Source: Corynebacterium otitidis ATCC 51513
GTDB taxonomy: Bacteria; Actinomycetota; Actinomycetes; Mycobacteriales; Mycobacteriaceae
DNA length: 64,000 nucleotides
Reading direction: 5' to 3'
NCBI RefSeq assembly: GCF_000296405.1
Contig: NZ_JH815194.1
Span: 317,619-381,618, forward strand
A program made the position numbers and the translations under genes. This document shows, piece after piece, positions 50,541 to 59,085 of the stretch (position 1 is its first letter; the number at the start of each line of letters is the position of its first letter). The notes beneath the pieces were generated by a model. It searched no databases. It had not been told where the DNA came from and saw only the letters and a program-made list of their open reading frames with translations.

Positions 50541-51845
50541 TTAGCCCCTCGCCCCGGTGAGGTGGAGGCCGACGAGCCCCGCGGCGAGCGTGTCGCCGGT
50601 GGCCTGGTCGGCCAGCAGGAACGCGCCGACCGCGCCGCGCGCGGCGTAGTCCTCCACGGGCAGGGGCCGCTGCAGCTCGACGGTGGCGTGCGCGATGTCG
50701 TTGAGCTTCAGCTCGCCGGGGTCCTCCTCGGCGACGCCGCCGTCGAGGTCGACGGTGTCGTCGATGGAGGTGATCCGCGCCGCGGTCGTCGCGGGCCCGT
50801 AGCGCAGCGTGAGCCGCTGGCGGGGCCGCACGCCCGCCTCGCCGAGCCCGACGAGCGTCGCCGAAATCCTGCGGGTCGGCTCGGGGCGCGTGCCCGCGGA
50901 GATGAGGTCCCCGCGCGCGAGGTCGACGTCCTCATCGAGGCGCAGCGTCACCGACTCGCCGGCCACGGCGCTCGAGGCGGGGCCGTCGGGGGTGTCGACG
51001 TGGGTGACCCGAGCCGAGCGCCCCTCGGGCAGCGCGACCTCGTCGCCCACGGCGATAGCGCCGGCGGCGACGCGCCCGGCGTAGCCGCGGTAGTCGGTCT
51101 CGTGCTCGCGGATGACGTACTGCACGGGGAAGCGGAAGTCGAGGGCGGCGGCCTCGGCGCGCTCGACCGGCAGCGTCTCGAGCAGCTCGAGGACGGTCTC
51201 GCCGCCATACCACGGGGTGCGCTCGGATCGCTGCGCGACGTTGTCGCCGCCGAGCGCGGAGATTGGCACCGCCTTCGCCGTGCCGATGCCCAGCCGGGCT
51301 GCGATGGAGACGAACTCGGACTCGATGCCGCGGAAGACCTGCTCGTCGAAGTCGACGAGGTCGATCTTGTTCACCGCGAGGACGACCTGGTCGACGCCGA
51401 GCAGCGCCGCGGCGGAAAGGTGCCGCTTGGTCTGCTCGACGACGCCGTTGCGCGCGTCGACGAGCAGGACGACGAGCTGCGCGGTCGACATGCCGGTGAC
51501 GGTGTTGCGGGTGTACTGCACATGCCCGGGCGTGTCCGCGAGGATGAAGGTGCGCTTCTCCGTCGCGAAGTAGCGGTAGGCCACATCAATGGTGATGCCC
51601 TGCTCGCGCTCGGCGCGCAGGCCGTCGACGAGCAGGGAGAAGTCCAGCCCGCCGGGGAAGCCGCGCTCCTTCGAGGAGCGCTCCACCGCGTCGAGCTGGT
51701 CGGCGAGCACCGAGTGGGTGTCGTGGAGCAGCCGGCCAACGAACGTCGACTTCCCGTCGTCGACGGAGCCGGCGGTGCACAGCCGAAGCGTGTCGCGCGC
51801 GGCGAGGTCCACCCCGCCGGCGACGCTGGTCACGGGAGCGCTCAT
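50541..51845 (-). CDS. cysN: Sulfate adenylyltransferase subunit 1 (CysN GTPase)
   Basis: GTPase subunit that drives ATP sulfurylase (with CysD) to form APS. The 434 residues show the translation-factor-like G domain: TAGSVDDGKSTFVGRLLHD (P-loop, residues 24-42), EREQGITIDVAYR, LADTPGHVQYTRN and VLAVNKIDLVDF. Domains 2 and 3 follow. There is no C-terminal APS kinase (CysC) fusion, consistent with sulfate reduction through APS by the CysH enzyme downstream in the pathway. Three bases separate it from the cysD stop. Confidence 0.95.
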   Translation of the reverse strand: MSAPVTSVAGGVDLAARDTLRLCTAGSVDDGKSTFVGRLLHDTHSVLADQLDAVERSSKERGFPGGLDFSLLVDGLRAEREQGITIDVAYRYFATEKRTFILADTPGHVQYTRNTVTGMSTAQLVVLLVDARNGVVEQTKRHLSAAALLGVDQVVLAVNKIDLVDFDEQVFRGIESEFVSIAARLGIGTAKAVPISALGGDNVAQRSERTPWYGGETVLELLETLPVERAEAAALDFRFPVQYVIREHETDYRGYAGRVAAGAIAVGDEVALPEGRSARVTHVDTPDGPASSAVAGESVTLRLDEDVDLARGDLISAGTRPEPTRRISATLVGLGEAGVRPRQRLTLRYGPATTAARITSIDDTVDLDGGVAEEDPGELKLNDIAHATVELQRPLPVEDYAARGAVGAFLLADQATGDTLAAGLVGLHLTGARG

Positions 51846-51848
51846 CTC

Positions 51849-52784
51849 TTAGAAGTACCCTTCCTTCTTTCGGTCCTCCATCGCCGACTCGCTCAGCCGG
51901 TCGTCGGCGCGCGTCGCGCCGCGCTCGGTGAGCGTCGAGGTGGCGATCTCCTCGATGACCTCCTCGACGGTGGAGGCGGTCGACTCGACCGCGCCGGTGC
52001 ACGACATGTCGCCGACGGTGCGGTAGCGCACGGTGCGCCGCTCGAGCTGCTCGTCGCCGCGCGGCCCGCCCCACTCGCCGGGGGTGAGCCACATCCCGTC
52101 GCGGCGGAATACGTCGCGCTCGTGCGCGAAGTAGATCGGCGGCAGCTCGATGCCGCGGCTGCCGATGTATTCCCACACGTCCGACTCGGTCCAGTTGGAG
52201 ATCGGGAAGACGCGGATGTTTTCGCCGGGCTGGTGGCCGCCGTTGTAGAGGCTCCACAGCTCGGGCCGCTGGCGGCGCGGGTCCCAGCCGCCGAACGAGT
52301 CGCGCACGGAGAAAACCCGCTCCTTCGCCCGGGAGCGCTCCTCGTCGCGGCGCGCGCCGCCGATCACCGCGTCGTAGCCGCGGTCCTCGATCGTCTCGAC
52401 GAGCGGCACGGTCTGCAGCGGGTTGCGGGTGCCGTCGGGCCGCTCCTTGAGCTCGCCGCGGTCGATCCAGTCCTGCACCTTCGCCACGTGGAGGCGCACC
52501 CCGGCCTCCTCGACGACTCGGTCGCGGAAGTCGAGGACCTCGGGGAAGTTGTGGCCGGTATCGACGTGGAGCAGCTCGAACGGCACGGCCGCGGGGCGGA
52601 ACGCCCGCTTGGCGAGCTCGAGGACGACGACCGAGTCCTTGCCCCCGGAGAACAGCAGCGCCGGCCGGTCGAACTGGCCGGCGACCTCGCGGAGGATGTA
52701 GATGGACTCGCTCTCGAGCTCCCTTAAGTGCGGGGAGAGCGGCGAGGCGCCTCCCGTCGTCGTGGTGGTGATCGTTGCCGTCAT
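51849..52784 (-). CDS. cysD: Sulfate adenylyltransferase subunit 2 (CysD)
   Basis: Catalytic subunit of ATP sulfurylase, 311 residues. The PP-loop is LFSGGKDSVVVLELAKRAF near residue 43; QTVPLVETIEDRGYDAVIGG and RVFPISNWTESDVWEYI follow. The ATG at 52784 overlaps the cysH stop as ATGA, so translation is coupled; the open frame upstream overlaps cysH and has no family resemblance. It ends MEDRKKEGYF, as expected for CysD. Confidence 0.96.
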   Translation of the reverse strand: MTATITTTTTGGASPLSPHLRELESESIYILREVAGQFDRPALLFSGGKDSVVVLELAKRAFRPAAVPFELLHVDTGHNFPEVLDFRDRVVEEAGVRLHVAKVQDWIDRGELKERPDGTRNPLQTVPLVETIEDRGYDAVIGGARRDEERSRAKERVFSVRDSFGGWDPRRQRPELWSLYNGGHQPGENIRVFPISNWTESDVWEYIGSRGIELPPIYFAHERDVFRRDGMWLTPGEWGGPRGDEQLERRTVRYRTVGDMSCTGAVESTASTVEEVIEEIATSTLTERGATRADDRLSESAMEDRKKEGYF

Positions 52785-53563
52785 TGGTGCAGCCCGCATT
52801 CCGTCTTCGCGGAGAACGCCCAGCGGCCCGCCCGCGGGTCGTCGCCCTCGCTCACCGGCAGCGTGCACGTCGCGCAGCCGATCGAGGGGTAGCCCTGGTG
52901 GGTCAGGGGGTTCTCGATGAGGTCGTTGTCGTCGATGTAGTCCTGCGTGTCCTCTAAGGTCCACGTGACGATCGGGGAGATCTTCAGCCGCCCGGTCTGG
53001 TCGAGGGAGAGCGCCGGCGCGTTCTTCCTCGTCGGCCCGTCGGCGCGGCGCAACCCCGTCACCCACGCGGCGTAGCCCGACAGGTAGCGGGCGAGCGGCT
53101 CGACCTTGCGCATCCGGCAGCAGGCCGTGGGGTTGGAGCGGTAGAGGTTCGGCCCGTAGGTCTTGTCCTGCTCCGCGCGAGAGAGGATCGCGCGGGCGCG
53201 CACGAGCTTCTGCTCGTAGCGGCGCTCGACCTTATCGGCGACCTCTAAGGTCTCGTCGAAGTGGTACTCGGTGTCGAGGAAGAGGAACTCGGCGCGCGGC
53301 GCGTGGCGGGCGGCGAGCTCGGCGAGCACGGTGTTCTCCATGGAGAGCGTCACCGCGATCTTGCCGGGCACGTGCTCGTTCGCCCACTCCATGATCTCCG
53401 GGGCGCTCGCCTCGTAGAGCTCGTCGGCGTAGCGCGCGACGAGCCGCTCGTTCTCGCGGGCGACCTCGTCGCTGAGCGGCTCGGTCTCCCTCCGCCCCTC
53501 GGGAGAGACCTCCGGGTCGCGGTAGTTTCCCGCGCCCCCGCCTAAAAGGTTGACTGTGGCCAC
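52781..53563 (-). CDS. cysH: APS reductase (CysH)
   Basis: Reduces adenosine 5'-phosphosulfate to sulfite. In this 260-residue protein the PP-loop is in the form AVTLSMENTVLAELAARH. Two Cys pairs, ACCRMRK (about residue 150) and GCATCTLPV (about 230), are the [4Fe-4S] ligands that mark APS-type rather than PAPS-type reductases. The C-terminal ECGLHQ provides the catalytic Cys. I start at the GTG at 53563 because AAAGGAG lies 11 bases before it; the extended frame upstream overlaps cysX. Confidence 0.94.
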   Translation of the reverse strand: MATVNLLGGGAGNYRDPEVSPEGRRETEPLSDEVARENERLVARYADELYEASAPEIMEWANEHVPGKIAVTLSMENTVLAELAARHAPRAEFLFLDTEYHFDETLEVADKVERRYEQKLVRARAILSRAEQDKTYGPNLYRSNPTACCRMRKVEPLARYLSGYAAWVTGLRRADGPTRKNAPALSLDQTGRLKISPIVTWTLEDTQDYIDDNDLIENPLTHQGYPSIGCATCTLPVSEGDDPRAGRWAFSAKTECGLHQ

Positions 53564-53586
53564 CGTGTGGCTTTCTCCTTTCCGAT

Positions 53587-53844
53587 TCACTCCGCCCGGC
53601 GAAGCACCTGGCGGCCGGCGTGGCGCTTCAGCGAGCGCTCGAGCGCCTCGTGGGTGGAGTCCACGGGGTTGGGGCGAACCTCCGGGTCGTCCTGGCCATG
53701 GAACTTCACCTCGAAGACGCGCAGGCACTCGCCGCACTTCCAGCCGAAGTCGGTGATCTCGTTGGGCACGAGGTCCTCGCCGGCGCAGTACGGGCAGTGC
53801 GTGGGGAAGTTGCGGTTCGGGTTGGGCTTGCGACGAATGCTCAT
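53587..53844 (-). CDS. cysX: CysX, small CxxC protein of the cys operon
   Basis: A basic protein of 85 residues with two paired Cys motifs, CPYC (residues 17-20) and CGEC (about 37-40), in a zinc-ribbon or small iron-sulfur-like arrangement. Then comes VFEVKFHGQDDPEVRPNPVD. In C. glutamicum the equivalent cysX is proposed to act as an electron carrier (ferredoxin-like) for the sulfite reductase. Four Cys in two CxxC pairs would also suit a rubredoxin-like or zinc site. The ATG overlaps the cysI stop as ATGA, so the two are coupled. Confidence 0.85.
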   Translation of the reverse strand: MSIRRKPNPNRNFPTHCPYCAGEDLVPNEITDFGWKCGECLRVFEVKFHGQDDPEVRPNPVDSTHEALERSLKRHAGRQVLRRAE

Positions 53845-55523
53845 CGCAGGTCGTCCTCCGGGGCGCGCGCCACCCACTCGCGGAACAGCTCCCCGTCGTT
53901 GGACTTCTCCTTGAAGTTCCCGACGACGCGCGCGACGTAGTCGTTGAGCTCGGTGGCGAGCACCTTGTGGCCCTTGAGCTTGCGCCCGAAGTTCTGGTCC
54001 AGGCTCATCGAGCCGCCGAGGTGCACCTGGAAGCCCTCGACCTTGTTGCCGTCGTCGTCGGTGACGACCTGGCCCTTGAGCCCGATGTCGGAGACCTGGG
54101 TGCGGGCGCAGGCGTTGGGGCAGCCGTTGATGCCGATGGTGATCGGCGTGTCGAGGTCCCCGATGCGCTCCTCGAGCTCGTCGACGAGCTCGATGCCGTA
54201 GGCCTTCGTCGTCGTGTAGGCGAGCTTGCAGAACTCCAGGCCGGTGCACGTCATGATCCCGCGGCGGAACTCGCTGGGCTGCGGGTAGAGGCCGGCGTCC
54301 GCGAGGTCGCGGGAGAGCGGGTTGATCTCCTCGCGCTCGACGTCGAGGAACAACAGCTCCTTGGCGTTCGTCGTGCGGATCCGCTCGACGCCGTGGGCCT
54401 CGGCGATATCGGCGATCTCGATGAGCTGCTCGCCGGTGAGGTGCCCGACCGTGGGCTTCACCCCGAGGTAGAAGCGCCCGTCCTTCTGCTCGTGGACGCC
54501 GATGTGGTCGCGCCCGCCGGGGCGGGTCTCGACCTTCGGCCCGTCGATGAGCGGCTCGTCCAAATACTCGTCTTCGAGGATGCGGCGGAACTTCTCGATC
54601 CCCCACTCCTTGACGAGGAACTTGATGCGCGCCCGGTTGCGCAGCCGCCGGAAGCCGTAGTCGCGGAACAGCAGCGCGACCGCGTGCCACACCTCGGCGA
54701 CGCGCTCGAGCGGGATCCACGCGCCCAGCGGCTGCCCGATCATCGGGTTGGTCGACAGGCCCCCGCCGACGAAGCACTCGAACCCCGGGCCGTGCTCGGG
54801 GTGCACGGAGGCGACGAACCCGATGTCCTGGATCTCGTGGTTGACGTCCTGGCGGGCGTTGCCGGAGATGCCCGTCTTGTACTTGCGCGGCAGATTCGCC
54901 AGGTCCTCGTCGCCTAAGTACTTCTCGTGGATCTCGTCGATCGCCGGGGTCGCGTCGATGACCTCGTCGGCGGCGATCCCCGCCACCGGGGAGCCCATGA
55001 TGACGCGCGGCACGTCGCCGCAGGCCATGATCGTCGTGAGCCCCACCGCCTCTAAGCGCTCCCAGATCTCGGGCACGTCCTCGATCTCGATCCAGTGGAG
55101 CTGCACGTTCTGCCGGTCGGTGAGGTCCGCCGTGGAGCGCGCGAAGTCCCGCGAGATCTCCCCGATGGTGCGCACCCGCTCCGGGTTGAGCTGCCCGCCG
55201 TCGATGCGGACCCGCATCATGAAGTAGTGGTCCTGCATCTCGGAGTTATCGATCTGCTTCGTGTACTCCCCGCCAAGGTCCTGCCGGCGCTGCGTGTAGA
55301 TGCCCAGCCACTTGAACCGCGGCGCGAGGTCCTCCGCGGGGATCGAGTCGAAGCCCTCCTTGGAGTAGGTGTCGATGACCCGCTGCTTGACCGCGAACGC
55401 GGCCTCCTCCTGCTTGAGCTCCTCCTCGTGGTTGAGCGGCTTCGTGCCGTCGATCTTCCACTGCCCCTCGGGTTTCTTCGCCCTCGGCTTCCGCGTCCGC
55501 GTCGCGGGGGACGTGGGTGCCAT
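53841..55523 (-). CDS. cysI: Ferredoxin-dependent sulfite reductase
   Basis: Reduces sulfite to sulfide with six electrons, using sirohaem and a [4Fe-4S] cluster. The 560 residues show the two-fold repeat of the family, with cluster ligands in MTCTGLEFCKLAY (about 426-438) and INGCPNACARTQVSDI (about 470-485). Tyr in WLGIYTQRRQDLGG and Cys in IMACGDVPRV align with the Tyr-Cys cross-link of M. tuberculosis SirA. First gene of the operon, with AAGGAGGG six bases before the ATG. No flavoprotein subunit gene is adjacent, so electrons must come through a ferredoxin or CysX. Confidence 0.95.
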   Translation of the reverse strand: MAPTSPATRTRKPRAKKPEGQWKIDGTKPLNHEEELKQEEAAFAVKQRVIDTYSKEGFDSIPAEDLAPRFKWLGIYTQRRQDLGGEYTKQIDNSEMQDHYFMMRVRIDGGQLNPERVRTIGEISRDFARSTADLTDRQNVQLHWIEIEDVPEIWERLEAVGLTTIMACGDVPRVIMGSPVAGIAADEVIDATPAIDEIHEKYLGDEDLANLPRKYKTGISGNARQDVNHEIQDIGFVASVHPEHGPGFECFVGGGLSTNPMIGQPLGAWIPLERVAEVWHAVALLFRDYGFRRLRNRARIKFLVKEWGIEKFRRILEDEYLDEPLIDGPKVETRPGGRDHIGVHEQKDGRFYLGVKPTVGHLTGEQLIEIADIAEAHGVERIRTTNAKELLFLDVEREEINPLSRDLADAGLYPQPSEFRRGIMTCTGLEFCKLAYTTTKAYGIELVDELEERIGDLDTPITIGINGCPNACARTQVSDIGLKGQVVTDDDGNKVEGFQVHLGGSMSLDQNFGRKLKGHKVLATELNDYVARVVGNFKEKSNDGELFREWVARAPEDDLR

Positions 55524-55579
55524 ACGCCACCCTCCTTAGGGATCGTGCGGTAGACATGAATGGTGTCACCTGTTTCTAA

Positions 55580-55595
55580 CAGACAATGCGGTCTA
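55580..55595. promoter_or_regulatory. McbR-like operator of the cys operon
   Basis: CAGAC-AATGCG-GTCTA differs by one base from the McbR consensus TAGAC-N6-GTCTA and lies 57-72 bp before the cysI ATG. McbR represses sulfur genes in C. glutamicum, with S-adenosylhomocysteine as effector. Confidence 0.7.
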
Positions 55596-55829
55596 CCACA
55601 ATTGCACCGCTCGACACGCCCCGGGAAGACCCAGGATCGCCCGCATCGCGGCCGCGGCCACCTGCCGCTATCCGGCGCAGCGGCGCGTGAATAGTTTTCG
55701 CGATCGGGCCCCGCCGCCACCCCGACCGGGCGCCGACGAAAGATTGATACCCGCGTCACATACCGCACGGTCTACCTGGGCCGGGGCAGCGCCGCGGGAT
55801 CCTCGAGGCCGGCCCCGGACACGGGAAAG

Positions 55830-55869
55830 CCGGCCCGGGCGCGGGGAGTTCCCGCCGCCCGGGCCGGCC
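55830..55869 (-). terminator. Terminator after the 5'-nucleotidase gene
   Basis: A 13-bp stem (55830-55842 with 55857-55869), with a smaller CGGG/CCCG stem in the loop, 35 bp beyond the stop at 55904. The minus strand continues CTTTCCC. Confidence 0.65.
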
Positions 55870-55903
55870 GTCGCGCCCTAGCGCGTTTTCTCGGGTTTCG
55901 GCC

Positions 55904-58156
55904 TTAGGCCTCCTGCTGGCGCCGGGAGGCGACCAGCCCGGCCGCGCCCGCCGCGCTCAGCGCGAGGCCGAAGGCGAGGACGCCGAGCACCCCGGACACG
56001 CCCGTCGAGGCGAGCGAACCGCTCCCGGCGCCCGCCTGCGCGGAGCCGTCCCGCGGCGCGGGGGCCGGCTGGCCCGTGGCACCGCCGTCCTTCCTCGCCG
56101 CGTCGCCCTCGCCCGGCTGGGTGGCGTCGCCGCGCGGCTCGTCGCCAGCGGCGCCGTCGTTCTGGCCGTCCCCGGAGCCGTCGTCGGTCGGCTCGTCGGT
56201 CGCGCCGGGCTCGGTGCCCGGGCCGTCGGTCGGCGGGGCCGCGCCCTCGGCCGGGGCGATCTCGACGGGCAGGCCGATGTCGGTGCCCGCGTCGGTCGTG
56301 ACCCGCAGGACGTGGGCGCCCGCCGCGTCGGCGGGCAGCGTGAGCCGCACCGTCGCGGTGCCGGCCTCGCCGTGGCCCGGCTCGCCGAGCGACTGGTCGA
56401 TCTCGGCGCTCGCGGTGGCACCCGCGAGCTCGACGGTCGCCTGGGTGGCGCGCGGGTCGACGCTGTAAATCAGCGAGGACAGCGCGAGCTCCACCTCGGA
56501 GCCGGCGCGCAGCTCCCCGTCGGTGATCGTCACGCCCACCCCGGCCTGGCCGGAGCGCGGCGTGAGGTCCTCGGCGTGCGCCTCGAGGTAGTCGATGAAC
56601 AGCTGCACGTCGATGAGCCCCGTGGAGGGCAGGTCCGGCCCCTCGCTCAGCGCGGTGAACCCGTCGCCGCCGTTAAGGAGGAACGTCGACGCCGCGACCG
56701 TGTAGGTGGCCTCACGGTCGACGGGCTTGCCGTCGATATTGATATTCGTGACCTTCTCGCCCAGCGGCTTGGCCGGGTCGTAGGTCCAGTCGACGTTGTT
56801 CGACACGCCGAGGTTGAGCACCGGGCGGTCCGCCTCCGGGCCCTTCCACTGCTGCTCGAAGGCGCGGTAGAGCTGATCGCCGGTGAGCTCGGTGTAGGTG
56901 ACGTCGTTGTTGAACGGCTGCACCGCGAACGCGTCGGCGTAGGTGATCTCCCCCGCCGGCAGGTCGGCGCGCACGCCGCCAGCATTGTTGAGGCCGATAT
57001 CCGCGGTCACCGCGGTGTTGTTCGTAATCCCCTCGCGCGCCACGTCGGCGATGAGGTTGTTCAGCGTCGACTCGGTGCCGCGGTTCGAGCCCGGCCGCGC
57101 GCCCTCCTGCGTGCCGCGGTAGAACGACTCCTCGATCGTCGCGACAACCCGCTGCCCCTCGACCTCGGCGGCAGCCTCGGCCTGGGCAACGAGCTCCGCG
57201 ATCTCCGGGTCGGGCTCGCCGCACGCGGCGATCTCCTCCGGACCGAGCACATCGGCGCGGGTGACGGTCACCTCGCCGGCCTCGTCGACCTCGCCCTCGA
57301 CGATCGCGAGGTTCTCGCTGTAGCTACCCGCCTGCAGCACCAGCGGGGAGACGCTCGGGTCGATCGGCGGGACGACGTGGGTGTGACCCGCGAAGACGAT
57401 ATCGACGTTCTCGCCGAAGGCGGAGGGATCGGAAACGCCCTCGTGGATCAGGCTCACCACGAGGTCCGCCTGGTCGGCGGCCTTGATCTCGTCGGCGATC
57501 TCGCGGGTGACGCTCGCCGCGTCCGCGAACTCGATGCCCGCGATGCCGGCGGGGTCGACGATCTGGGCGGTCTCGTCGGTGACCGTGCCGATGAACGTGA
57601 CCCGCAGGCCACCGAGCGTCGTCGACCACGTCGCCGGAAGGAGCTCCTCGTCGCGGCCGTTGACGTTCGCCGCGAGGATCGGATAGTCGGAGCGCGGCAC
57701 GATGCGCCCGACGAGGTCGTCGTAGCCCTGGTCGAACTCGTGGTTACCCACCGCGGTCACCTCGACACCGAGGGCGTTGAGGATGTCGAGGGTGGGCTCG
57801 TCGTTCTGGATCGCGGAGTTAAACGGCGTGCCGCCGACGTTGTCGCCCGAGGAGGTCAGCACCGAGTTCTTGCCTCGGGACTCCTCGTCGATCTGGCACT
57901 TGAGCAGCGCCGCGCCGGGCTCGTCCTCGGTGCGGGAGAAGTGCCCGTGGAAGTCGGTGATGTTGGTGATCTGGAAGGTGCGCTCGGCGCCCTCCTGGGG
58001 GCGCTTCGGCTCGCCGTGGGCGTGCTGCGGGCCGGTGGGAACCGCGCCCGCCTCCTGCGCCCCGGCGAGCGGGGCGGCGACCAGCGCGCCGCCCGCCACC
58101 GCAAGCGCCGCCACGCCGGCCGCGACGCCTCGCAGCCCGGTCCTGATGGAACTCAC
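55904..58156 (-). CDS. Cell-wall 5'-nucleotidase/phosphodiesterase with LASTG anchor
   Basis: Exported metallophosphatase of 750 residues. A signal peptide with a long Ala-rich core ends near AGAQEAGA. The metallophosphoesterase domain has ITDFHGHF, SGDNVGGTPF, VGNHEFDQGYDD and FAGHTHVVPP metal-binding motifs. The 5'-nucleotidase C-terminal domain contains RGTESTLNNLIADV and FLLNGGDGFTAL. A Thr/Glu/Pro/Gly-rich spacer then leads to LASTG (about 715-719), a hydrophobic segment and RRQQEA, the layout of a sortase signal. It would release phosphate from nucleotides outside the cell. GTG at 58156 has AAAGGCGG ten bases upstream. No sortase gene is in the window. Confidence 0.9.
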   Translation of the reverse strand: MSSIRTGLRGVAAGVAALAVAGGALVAAPLAGAQEAGAVPTGPQHAHGEPKRPQEGAERTFQITNITDFHGHFSRTEDEPGAALLKCQIDEESRGKNSVLTSSGDNVGGTPFNSAIQNDEPTLDILNALGVEVTAVGNHEFDQGYDDLVGRIVPRSDYPILAANVNGRDEELLPATWSTTLGGLRVTFIGTVTDETAQIVDPAGIAGIEFADAASVTREIADEIKAADQADLVVSLIHEGVSDPSAFGENVDIVFAGHTHVVPPIDPSVSPLVLQAGSYSENLAIVEGEVDEAGEVTVTRADVLGPEEIAACGEPDPEIAELVAQAEAAAEVEGQRVVATIEESFYRGTQEGARPGSNRGTESTLNNLIADVAREGITNNTAVTADIGLNNAGGVRADLPAGEITYADAFAVQPFNNDVTYTELTGDQLYRAFEQQWKGPEADRPVLNLGVSNNVDWTYDPAKPLGEKVTNINIDGKPVDREATYTVAASTFLLNGGDGFTALSEGPDLPSTGLIDVQLFIDYLEAHAEDLTPRSGQAGVGVTITDGELRAGSEVELALSSLIYSVDPRATQATVELAGATASAEIDQSLGEPGHGEAGTATVRLTLPADAAGAHVLRVTTDAGTDIGLPVEIAPAEGAAPPTDGPGTEPGATDEPTDDGSGDGQNDGAAGDEPRGDATQPGEGDAARKDGGATGQPAPAPRDGSAQAGAGSGSLASTGVSGVLGVLAFGLALSAAGAAGLVASRRQQEA

Positions 58157-58394
58157 TGTAGATATACCGCCTTTTTCTCGCGTGGTGCCGATAGAGAAAG
58201 CCTGATTCCCGCCGACTCGCGGCCGGATCACAGCCAAAATTACGTCATCCACCTGCTGGTTTCCAGCGATCTGCCGACGATACTTTCCGGTATAAACTTC
58301 GTCTATATTCGGCCACTAATAGTTCCATTAAATGTAACCGGGGGTTTTCCGCGCGGGGGCGGCCGGCGCGGGGCTCCGCTATACTCCGGAACCC
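58157..58394. promoter_or_regulatory. AT-rich divergent promoter region
   Basis: A 238-bp region, clearly AT-rich for this genome, between the nucleotidase and the DUF1707 gene. Several TATA-like hexamers occur at 58280-58340. TATACT at 58380-58385 serves the rightward gene, nine bases before its GTG. A phosphate-starvation (PhoR) box is plausible, but I could not identify one. Confidence 0.5.
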
Positions 58395-59018
58395 GTGGAG
58401 GACCCCCATCTTCGGCTGAGCGACGCCGAGCGCGAGACGCTCTTCGCCTCGCTCGCGACCGCGCTCGCCGAGGGGCGCCTCGCGGTCGACGAGTACGACA
58501 CCCGCTGCCGCCAGATCGCGGCGGCCGCCACCCGCGCCGACGCGGCGGGCGCGTTCGCGGACCTGCCCGACGACCCCACGGCTCAGCTCGGCTCGCCGGG
58601 GGAGGAGTCCGAGGCCGTCTACACCGCCACGGAGATCGCCGAGCAGCGCCGCCGCGGCAAGCGACCCCGCGCCGCGATCACCGCGCTGAGCTCGATCGCC
58701 GCGCTCGCCGGGGCGATCGTCACCGGCCAGTGGGTGCTCCTGCTCATCATCCCGGCGGTGATCGTCGCGCTCTACGTCGCGAAGATCGGGCCGCGCTCGT
58801 GGTCCGCGCCCTCCCCGCGGAGCCTGCACAAGGCCCGCATGAAGGAGCTGCGCCGCGCCGACCAGCTGCGCCGCCAGCGCGACCGCGCCGCGCTCGCCGA
58901 GGAACAGGCCGCCGCGCGCCGGCGCCGCTCCCAGCAGCTCGAGGAGCTGAAATCCACGGCCGTGGACTACCTCCACGAGCAGGCCACCGGCCGCTCCCGG
59001 CGCCGGGACCGGGACTAG
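58395..59018 (+). CDS. DUF1707 membrane protein
   Basis: A 207-residue protein. The N-terminus has the DUF1707 motif: LRLSDAERETLFASLATALA followed by EGRLAVDEYDTR, in actinobacteria a short regulatory or interaction domain in front of membrane proteins. Two hydrophobic segments (about 94-112 and 114-131) follow, and then a long basic coiled coil (about 140-207) in the cytoplasm. Function unknown. TATACT lies nine bases before the GTG start, leaving a leader of about 2 nt at most. Confidence 0.8.
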   Translation: MEDPHLRLSDAERETLFASLATALAEGRLAVDEYDTRCRQIAAAATRADAAGAFADLPDDPTAQLGSPGEESEAVYTATEIAEQRRRGKRPRAAITALSSIAALAGAIVTGQWVLLLIIPAVIVALYVAKIGPRSWSAPSPRSLHKARMKELRRADQLRRQRDRAALAEEQAAARRRRSQQLEELKSTAVDYLHEQATGRSRRRDRD

Positions 59019-59085
59019 CGCCGCCCCGGGTCGCGGCCGAATCGCCGCGCCGAGGATGCCGGCGGGCTAGCCTCGCGGTGGCACA

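Larger units (their letters stand above)
55524..55903. promoter_or_regulatory. cys operon control region
   Basis: A 380-bp space between cysI and the 5'-nucleotidase gene. It holds a McbR-like box (55580-55595), isolated half-sites TAGAC at 55551-55555 and GTCTA at 55770-55774, and at the right end the nucleotidase terminator. The centre is otherwise plain. Confidence 0.5.

Noticed and set aside
49935-52727. A 930-codon plus-strand open frame over cysY, cysN and cysD
   Set aside because: It spans several real minus-strand genes with intact motifs; its composition is typical of antisense frames in high-GC genomes.
55759-55774. Second McbR box, CATAC-N6-GTCTA
   Set aside because: Only three of five bases match in the left half-site, which is too weak to list as an operator.
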